Positions 1 through 4,457 of a stretch of 10,817 bases of DNA are shown one piece after another. Source of the stretch: CAYJIX01 sp964370375 (GTDB lineage Bacteria > Desulfobacterota > Desulfovibrionia > Desulfovibrionales > Desulfovibrionaceae); NCBI GenBank assembly GCA_964370375.1, contig CAYJIX010000068.1, forward strand, positions 1 through 10,817, read 5' to 3'. The number at the start of each line of letters is the position of its first letter. Position 1 is the stretch's first letter. The notes beneath the pieces were generated by a model. It made no database searches and was not told where the DNA came from. It saw only the letters and a list, made by a program, of their open reading frames with translations. The position numbers and the translations under genes are program-made.

Positions 1-196
1 CTACCCTCAAGTTTTTTAGGTTTATGTCGATAAAGCATATGTAAGCAGTGTATGGAAAACCTAAACGGATTACCTCACTGCCAAGCGCAATGGCAGCATG
101 TTGTTGCAGATGTAAAACCATAAGGCTAACCTAAAGGCTTTTCACGCTTACGCGTGTAGATGACCTTAGTTTTAGATAAGGAAAGGGAGAACCGGC

Positions 197-964
197 ATGC
201 TTCGCGTAGCGATTCTTGCGACACTGTGTACCACGTTTCTTTGTGGGTGTGGTTATTATTACCGCTCTGGCGACCAGCCGGCTGATCTTAACAGCGGCGT
301 TGTGGAGCTGGGCAAGAGCGGATATAAACTCAATCAAGCCGAGAACCTTGATACGGGTATGTTGATGCCTGACGGAAGGGGCGGCTATATTCAGGTTCCT
401 GGTGCACCACGAGCACCGCTCAGCCCCGATATGGCCGACGCGCAAGAGTTGCGCCTTAAAGTGAAGGAATTAGCCGCTCAATTGTTTGAAAACCGGCCCA
501 ATGCTATGCTTGCCGGGCTAGTGGCTTTGCCGACATCCTTTGTAAACCTCAATGATTTTAATGATACATCTCCGTTTGGGCGTTACCTTGCAGAGGCCAT
601 GTATCATGAATTCAACCAGCGCGGCTTTCCTGTGCGCGAATATAGGCTTAACGGAAAAATACGCATGGCTACTGAAGAAGGCGAATTTGCCTTAACCCGT
701 GCCATCTCTGCTCTTTCTGTAAAGCAATCGTACAGTACGGTTCTTGTGGGCACGTATTTAAAAAATAACAACACGTATTTTGTTAATGCACGGCTCGTGC
801 GGCCCACTGATGGGCGTGTGCTTCGCACAGCTCAGCTGATCCTTGGCGGCAATGAGCTTTTGGCAAGCATGACACTAAAGCCTCCTTTTGTGTTTAGGGA
901 AGGGACCATGCGCATTGTTGCTCCTAAAAATTCTGTCAGATCCAAAGGGCAAAGCGGAGGTTAG
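197..964 (+). CDS. FlgO-family outer-membrane lipoprotein
   Basis: This encodes a 255-residue predicted lipoprotein. The N-terminus has a short hydrophobic stretch ending in a lipobox, L15-C16-G17-C18, so C18 should be the lipidated residue. From about residue 90 to 225 the sequence resembles the FlgO domain, with TSPFGRYLAEAM, GEFALTRAIS, TVLVGTYLK and ARLVRPTDGRVL as its most family-like stretches. In Vibrio, FlgO is an outer-membrane protein needed for normal flagellar motility; the same role here is inference. The start is set by GGGAG at 185-189, seven bases before ATG. The stop is one base from the ATG of the next gene, so translational coupling is likely. The domain recurs in the gene at 1240, suggesting a duplication. 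I am fairly sure of the family and unsure of the exact function. No convincing promoter was found upstream. Confidence 0.82.
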   Translation: MLRVAILATLCTTFLCGCGYYYRSGDQPADLNSGVVELGKSGYKLNQAENLDTGMLMPDGRGGYIQVPGAPRAPLSPDMADAQELRLKVKELAAQLFENRPNAMLAGLVALPTSFVNLNDFNDTSPFGRYLAEAMYHEFNQRGFPVREYRLNGKIRMATEEGEFALTRAISALSVKQSYSTVLVGTYLKNNNTYFVNARLVRPTDGRVLRTAQLILGGNELLASMTLKPPFVFREGTMRIVAPKNSVRSKGQSGG

Positions 965-965
965 C

Positions 966-1220
966 ATGCGTATTTTATTAGTTACACTTATGCTTTCTGC
1001 GCTGCTAATGGGCTGTTCCAAAACGGTTGCTTCCGTTCCGGAAACGTCCCAAACCATGGCCTCATGGCATGAAGCGCGCAAATATCAGGGTGAAGGACGC
1101 CATGAACTTGCAAAACAATATTATCAAATGGCGTTGGCTACAGCCCGTACACCGGCAGCCCAAAAGGCATTGATTCAAGAAATAGAAACAGCTGACCGCA
1201 TATTACAAACCATACGGTAG
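966..1220 (+). CDS. Small lipoprotein with a TPR-like helical repeat
   Basis: This encodes an 84-residue predicted lipoprotein. A longer reading from 888 is open, but the ATG at 966 is the real start. It has GGAGG at 956-960 five bases upstream, and it places a signal peptide at the N-terminus with lipobox L14-M15-G16-C17. The mature part is almost entirely helical. It carries one unit resembling a tetratricopeptide repeat (A, Y, G, A, YY, A spacing across WHEARKYQGEGRHELAKQYY), followed by a second amphipathic helix with EIETADRIL. A lone TPR-like unit suggests a protein-binding role at the outer membrane, but I do not recognise the family. It lies one base after the first FlgO-like gene and 19 bases before the second, so all three are probably co-transcribed and may act together in the envelope. 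Confidence 0.75.
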   Translation: MRILLVTLMLSALLMGCSKTVASVPETSQTMASWHEARKYQGEGRHELAKQYYQMALATARTPAAQKALIQEIETADRILQTIR

Positions 1221-1239
1221 GACTGTAAGGAGCGCAATA

Positions 1240-1818
1240 ATGAAATACGTCCCTATAACATTGGCTATTTTTATATGTTCTTTGTGCATGCCTTTAACCA
1301 TAATGGCAGGGACAGTGCCTAAGGCGGCAGAAAAAATTGCCGGCCAGCTTGACGCGCAACTCACTCGCCTTATCGATGGGCACCCTGATGGCAAACAGGC
1401 AGTCTCTATTGCCGTAACGGTTCCGGTGTTTTTAAACAATTTGGCCCAAACCAGTCCGTTGGCACGCCAAGTGGCAGAAGAAATAACCCTGTGCCTTGTG
1501 CAGGAAGGCTATACCCTTGAAGAAATGCGTAAAGGGAACCAGGTAAGCATTGAAGAGCGCTCCGGCGAAATGCTTTTAACGCGTGATGTCAACAAATTGG
1601 CCCAGCGTGATGTGACCTCTTCAGCTATTCTTGTGGGCACGTATAGCGTGACATCAGAAAGTGTGCGGTTTAATATAAAGCTTTTGCACACACCAACCAA
1701 TAGAGTGCTTGCCATGGGCAATGCCAGCATTCCTGTTACCACTGAATTGTTTCCGCTTTTGGCAGACAAAAGCGATAATGGCCCTGTTATGCCAAGCGTT
1801 ATGACGCGATTGTTTTAA
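1240..1818 (+). CDS. FlgO-domain secreted protein (second paralogue)
   Basis: This encodes a 192-residue exported protein. The N-terminal hydrophobic segment (about residues 4-22) ends in IMA-G, suggesting signal peptidase I cleavage after A23. C13 and C16 lie inside the hydrophobic core and lack a lipobox, so this paralogue is probably periplasmic or outer-membrane associated without a lipid anchor. Residues 54-175 resemble the FlgO domain and match the gene at 197 at several points: TSPL-R-AEE versus TSPF-R-LAEA, GEMLLTR versus GEFALTR, LVGTY in both, and N-IKLL versus N-ARLV. TAAGGAG at 1226-1232, seven bases before ATG, fixes the start. An outer-membrane flagellar role is inferred from the family. 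What the lipidated and non-lipidated forms each do is unknown. Confidence 0.78.
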   Translation: MKYVPITLAIFICSLCMPLTIMAGTVPKAAEKIAGQLDAQLTRLIDGHPDGKQAVSIAVTVPVFLNNLAQTSPLARQVAEEITLCLVQEGYTLEEMRKGNQVSIEERSGEMLLTRDVNKLAQRDVTSSAILVGTYSVTSESVRFNIKLLHTPTNRVLAMGNASIPVTTELFPLLADKSDNGPVMPSVMTRLF

Positions 1819-1831
1819 GTTTGAGCATCCT

Positions 1832-1858
1832 TAGGCCTTCGTTTGTTTCGGGGGCCTA
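1832..1858 (+). terminator. Stem-loop after the FlgO cluster (possible terminator)
   Basis: Positions 1832-1841 pair with 1849-1858 (TAGGCCTTCG against CGGGGGCCTA, two G-U pairs), leaving a seven-base TTTGTTT loop. The stem begins 13 bases after the stop codon. There is no T-run behind it, so it is at best a weak intrinsic terminator or a 3' end that stabilises the mRNA. Confidence 0.35.
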
Positions 1859-1919
1859 CGTTCAGATGTGCCAATGTTGAGCGGTATAGGCGCCCATGCT
1901 GTGCTCATGCTGTCGATGC

Positions 1920-1948
1920 TTGACAAGACTTTATTCTTCCGCTATATA
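1920..1948 (+). promoter_or_regulatory. Sigma70 promoter of the rimP-nusA-ylxR-infB operon
   Basis: TTGACA at 1920-1925 is a perfect -35 hexamer. A 17-base spacer leads to TATATA at 1943-1948, a good -10. Transcription should start near 1955, giving a leader of about 140 nt before rimP. It is the best promoter match in the window. Two copies of CATGCTGT lie just upstream. Confidence 0.72.
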
Positions 1949-1962
1949 TCTTTTGGTTGAGC

Positions 1963-2013
1963 GAACTTTTTCAGCGTTATTCCTTTATTTTTTCCCGTCT
2001 ACTGAAAAAGTTC
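1963..2013 (+). repeat. Perfect 12-bp inverted repeat in the rimP leader
   Basis: GAACTTTTTCAG at 1963-1974 and CTGAAAAAGTTC at 2002-2013 are exact reverse complements. They enclose a 27-base loop that is strongly pyrimidine-rich, with a T6C3 stretch at 1988-1996. The element begins about eight bases after the predicted transcription start, so it would form the first hairpin of the mRNA leader. Confidence 0.7.
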
Positions 2014-2041
2014 ACATCCTGTTTGGCTTTTGAGCCGTACT

Positions 2042-2069
2042 GGGGTGGCCTATATGGCCCCCTTTTTTT
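2042..2069 (+). terminator. Leader hairpin with T7 tract ahead of rimP (candidate attenuator)
   Basis: GGCC (2047-2050) pairs with GGCC (2056-2059) around a TATAT loop. The stem continues past one T-C mismatch with GG/CC and two G-U pairs. It runs straight into seven Ts at 2063-2069, which is the layout of an intrinsic terminator. It sits between the operon promoter and the rimP start, so it could abort transcription before the first gene. NusA, encoded downstream, is known to enhance pausing and termination at such hairpins, which makes autoregulation plausible but unproven. Confidence 0.5.
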
Positions 2070-2095
2070 ATGGCGCATCGCACGTTGAGGGAGCT

Positions 2096-2719
2096 ATGTC
2101 TGTAACTCGTACTGAATACCTTTATAATCTTGCCAAGCCCTTGGCAGAATCGCTTGGGCTTGAGCTTTGGGGTGTGGAAACGGTTGGCTCGGTGCGTCCT
2201 GTTGCGCGTATCTATGTTGATACAAAGCATGCAGATGATGCCGACCTTGAGCAAGCGGAATCCTTTGATACCTCTACAGGGGTTAATGTCGATCAATGTG
2301 CCCATCTATCACGATTGCTTGCGTTGTCGCTGGATGTGGAGGATGCCTTTGCTACAAGCTGGGTGCTTGAAGTGTCGTCCCCGGGGCTTGAGCGTCCTTT
2401 TTTTTCCATTGACCAGCTACGCGACTACGTAGGCAAAACCATTGATGTTGTCATGGTGGAAGCGCATGATGACTGGAACGGCAGAAAAAAATTTACAGGC
2501 AACCTTGAAAGCATACGGGATGAAGAATTCACCGTGGTGCCTTTAGCACGTACCGTGGATGACCCTGAGTCGGTAACCATTGCTTGGCATATGGTGCGAC
2601 GTGCACATCTTGTGCATGTGTTTGCTGAAAAGGGCCAAAAGCGTGACGCTTTTGGTGAAAAGAAAAAGGCTGCAAAAAAACAACGGAAACAGCCCAAGCG
2701 CAGTGATGCCATCGAATAG
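2096..2719 (+). CDS. rimP: Ribosome maturation factor RimP
   Basis: RimP binds the free 30S subunit and assists maturation of its head region. This 207-residue protein shows the family hallmarks: an N-terminal domain with LELWGVETVG and RIYVDTK, the near-invariant LEVSSPGLERPF motif at about residues 94-105, and a C-terminal Sm-like beta domain (VGKTIDV, FTGNLESI, FTVVPLA). The frame is open upstream from a TTG at 2030, but that reading passes through the leader hairpin. The ATG at 2096 has GAGGGAG at 2087-2093 and starts at the family's usual N-terminus, so I chose it. Typical RimP is about 150-160 residues. The extra length here is a C-terminal tail of about 30 residues, rich in lysine, arginine and glutamine, possibly binding rRNA. 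It is the first gene of the nusA-infB operon. Confidence 0.95.
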   Translation: MSVTRTEYLYNLAKPLAESLGLELWGVETVGSVRPVARIYVDTKHADDADLEQAESFDTSTGVNVDQCAHLSRLLALSLDVEDAFATSWVLEVSSPGLERPFFSIDQLRDYVGKTIDVVMVEAHDDWNGRKKFTGNLESIRDEEFTVVPLARTVDDPESVTIAWHMVRRAHLVHVFAEKGQKRDAFGEKKKAAKKQRKQPKRSDAIE

Positions 2720-2801
2720 AGCCTCATATGGGGACTTTGGGCACTTGCCAAAAACTCCCGTGCGAAGCCATTGGCTGCCTTTTGCGTGATTGCAACCTAG
2801 C

Positions 2802-2831
2802 AAGAGCTTATTTGCTTACCTTGGAGCTCTT
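2802..2831 (+). repeat. Inverted repeat in the rimP-nusA gap
   Basis: AAGAGCT at 2802-2808 pairs with AGCTCTT at 2825-2831 around a 16-base loop. TTTT at 2830-2833 overlaps the end of the right arm. It lies in an otherwise unremarkable 146-bp gap and could be a weak attenuator, an RNA-processing site or chance. The nusA ribosome-binding site (GGAG, 2855-2858) follows. Confidence 0.3.
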
Positions 2832-2865
2832 TTAAAAGTAGAAATGTCCTAAGTGGAGAAAGTGC

Positions 2866-4182
2866 ATGAATCTTGAACTCAAAAAAGCTATTGAGCAGAT
2901 CAGTAAAGACAAGGGTCTTGATCGTGACATGCTCGTTGATACCCTTGAAGATGCGGTACGCAGCTCTGTTGAGCGTAAATACGGTGACAGTCTTTCGGTG
3001 GAAGTGAGCTATAATGATGAAACTGGTGATATTGAAGTGTACCAGTTTAAGATTGTAGTAAACGAAGTGAATGATCCCATTTGCGAAATCAATGTGGAAG
3101 AAGCCCGTAAGCACGATCCTTCGGTACAGATTGATGACGAAATGGGTTTTCCCTTACGAATTGAAGACCTTGGACGTATAGCGGCGCAATCTGCCAAGCA
3201 GGTGATCATTCAGCGCATGCGCGATGCTGAGCAAGAGATCATTTACGAAGAGTTTAAAGAGCGTGTGGGCGAAATTGTCAACGGTATCATTCAGCGTCGC
3301 GATAAAGGTGGCTGGGTGGTAAATTTAGGACGCACAGAAGCCCTTTTACCTAAGGATGAGCAAATCCCACGCGAACATTATAAGCGTGGTGATAGGGTAC
3401 AGGCCCTCATTATAGAAGTGCGCAAGGAAGGACGCGGCCCTCAGGTTATCATTTCCCGTGCACACCGCGACTATATGGCAGCCATGTTCCGCCGTGAAGT
3501 TCCTGAAGTTGATGACGGTACAGTGCAAATCATGGGCGTAGCGCGTGATCCTGGTAGCCGTGCCAAGGTTGCTGTACTTTCAAGAGAGCGCGACGTGGAT
3601 CCTGTGGGCGCATGTGTAGGTGTTCGTGGTTCGCGTATCCAAAATATTGTACAAGAAATGCACGGTGAACGCATTGACATTGTGGTATGGAGCCCTGATG
3701 TGGGTACCTATGCTCGCAACGCACTTGCTCCTGCCGTTATTTCGCGCATAGCTGTTGATGAGTCAGACAATTTGCTTGAAGTGACCGTGCCTGACGAACA
3801 ATTAACAAGTGCCATTGGTCGCAAGGGGCAAAATGTTAAATTGGCAGCTAAGCTCCTAGGCTGGAAGATTGATATCTTTACCGAAACTCGCTTTAACGAA
3901 GCCAATGCCGTTGGGCGAGGCCTTGAACAGGTGGCCAGTGTGGCAGAGGTTTCTTTGGATGCTTTACTTGAAGCAGGCTTTAATACGCTTGAACGTCTGC
4001 GTGAAGCAACAGACGAGGAATTGTCTGAACGACTTATAATTTCGCAAACACGAATTCAAGATTTGCGTGCTGCCATTAATTTTTTAAGCCCAACCGATAG
4101 CGAAGAGCTTACACGAGAGGGTGAATCGTCAACACAAAACACTGAAAACGTTGAGCCTGAACAAAAAGAGGATGCAGAATAG
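2866..4182 (+). CDS. nusA: Transcription termination/antitermination factor NusA
   Basis: NusA binds RNA polymerase and nascent RNA and modulates pausing, hairpin-dependent termination and antitermination. The 438-residue protein has all core parts in order. The N-terminal polymerase-binding domain spans about 1-125. An S1 domain spans about 134-200 (GEIVNGIIQRRDKGGWVVNLG). KH1 carries G252-V-R-G255, and KH2 carries G318-R-K-G321. A C-terminal helical region (about 360-412) resembles a single acidic-repeat/HhH-type module, and an acidic tail ends the protein. E. coli NusA, at about 495 residues, has two acidic repeats, so this is the shorter form common outside gammaproteobacteria. GGAG at 2855-2858, seven bases before ATG, sets the start. 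The stop abuts the ylxR ATG directly. Confidence 0.97.
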   Translation: MNLELKKAIEQISKDKGLDRDMLVDTLEDAVRSSVERKYGDSLSVEVSYNDETGDIEVYQFKIVVNEVNDPICEINVEEARKHDPSVQIDDEMGFPLRIEDLGRIAAQSAKQVIIQRMRDAEQEIIYEEFKERVGEIVNGIIQRRDKGGWVVNLGRTEALLPKDEQIPREHYKRGDRVQALIIEVRKEGRGPQVIISRAHRDYMAAMFRREVPEVDDGTVQIMGVARDPGSRAKVAVLSRERDVDPVGACVGVRGSRIQNIVQEMHGERIDIVVWSPDVGTYARNALAPAVISRIAVDESDNLLEVTVPDEQLTSAIGRKGQNVKLAAKLLGWKIDIFTETRFNEANAVGRGLEQVASVAEVSLDALLEAGFNTLERLREATDEELSERLIISQTRIQDLRAAINFLSPTDSEELTREGESSTQNTENVEPEQKEDAE

Positions 4183-4440
4183 ATGCGCCGAGGGCATGTA
4201 GCTGTTCGAATGTGTGTTGTTTGTAAAAAGCGCGACAGTAAACACAAGCTGGTGCGCCACGTGCGTCCCCTTACAGTAGGGGAAAGGTTGATGGTTGATG
4301 ACACGCAGTGCCTTCCGGGACGAGGATGGTATGTGTGCAATGCATTAGTCTGCCAAGAAAAATTTCAAAAATTCTGTTTCGGCAAACGGAACCGCCAAGG
4401 TGCAGGGGCGCAAGACAATAGACCTGCATTGAGTCAGTAG
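4183..4440 (+). CDS. ylxR: YlxR-family (DUF448) RNA-binding protein
   Basis: This is an 85-residue basic protein of the YlxR family, usually encoded between nusA and infB as here. Family features visible are RMCVVCKKRDSKHKLVR near the N-terminus and the PGRGWYVC motif at residues 45-52. Cysteines C11, C14, C52 and C57 are arranged like a small metal-binding or structural site. In Bacillus subtilis a YlxR protein is reported to bind RNase P RNA; whether this one does is unknown. The ATG immediately follows the nusA stop with no gap. AAGAGGA at 4166-4172, inside the end of nusA, is the likely ribosome-binding site, so the two genes should be translationally coupled. A second ATG at 4210 would remove nine residues and begin right before CVVC, but it is less well placed. 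No L7Ae-like ylxQ gene follows. Confidence 0.93.
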   Translation: MRRGHVAVRMCVVCKKRDSKHKLVRHVRPLTVGERLMVDDTQCLPGRGWYVCNALVCQEKFQKFCFGKRNRQGAGAQDNRPALSQ

Positions 4441-4457
4441 CGCAAGGGAGTGAGCAC

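Noticed and set aside
91..107. Possible sigma54 promoter (TGGCAG ... TTGC) upstream of the first FlgO-like gene.
   Set aside because: The spacing between the two elements is two bases too long for sigma54.
132..156. TAAAGGCT at 132-139 as a sigma28 -35, and the CACGC/GCGTG mini hairpin at 143-156.
   Set aside because: The sequence at the required -10 position (CGCGTGTA) matches the consensus poorly, and a 5-bp stem with a 4-base loop is expected by chance.
1..196. Tail of an upstream gene at the left edge.
   Set aside because: All three forward frames stop within the first 44 bases and no fragment is recognisable.
888..965. Upstream extension of the small lipoprotein to an ATG at 888.
   Set aside because: It overlaps the FlgO-like gene, buries the signal peptide inside the protein and ignores the strong GGAGG before 966.
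2030..2095. Upstream TTG start for rimP.
   Set aside because: It would translate through the terminator-like hairpin, add 22 residues not found in the family, and lacks a ribosome-binding site.
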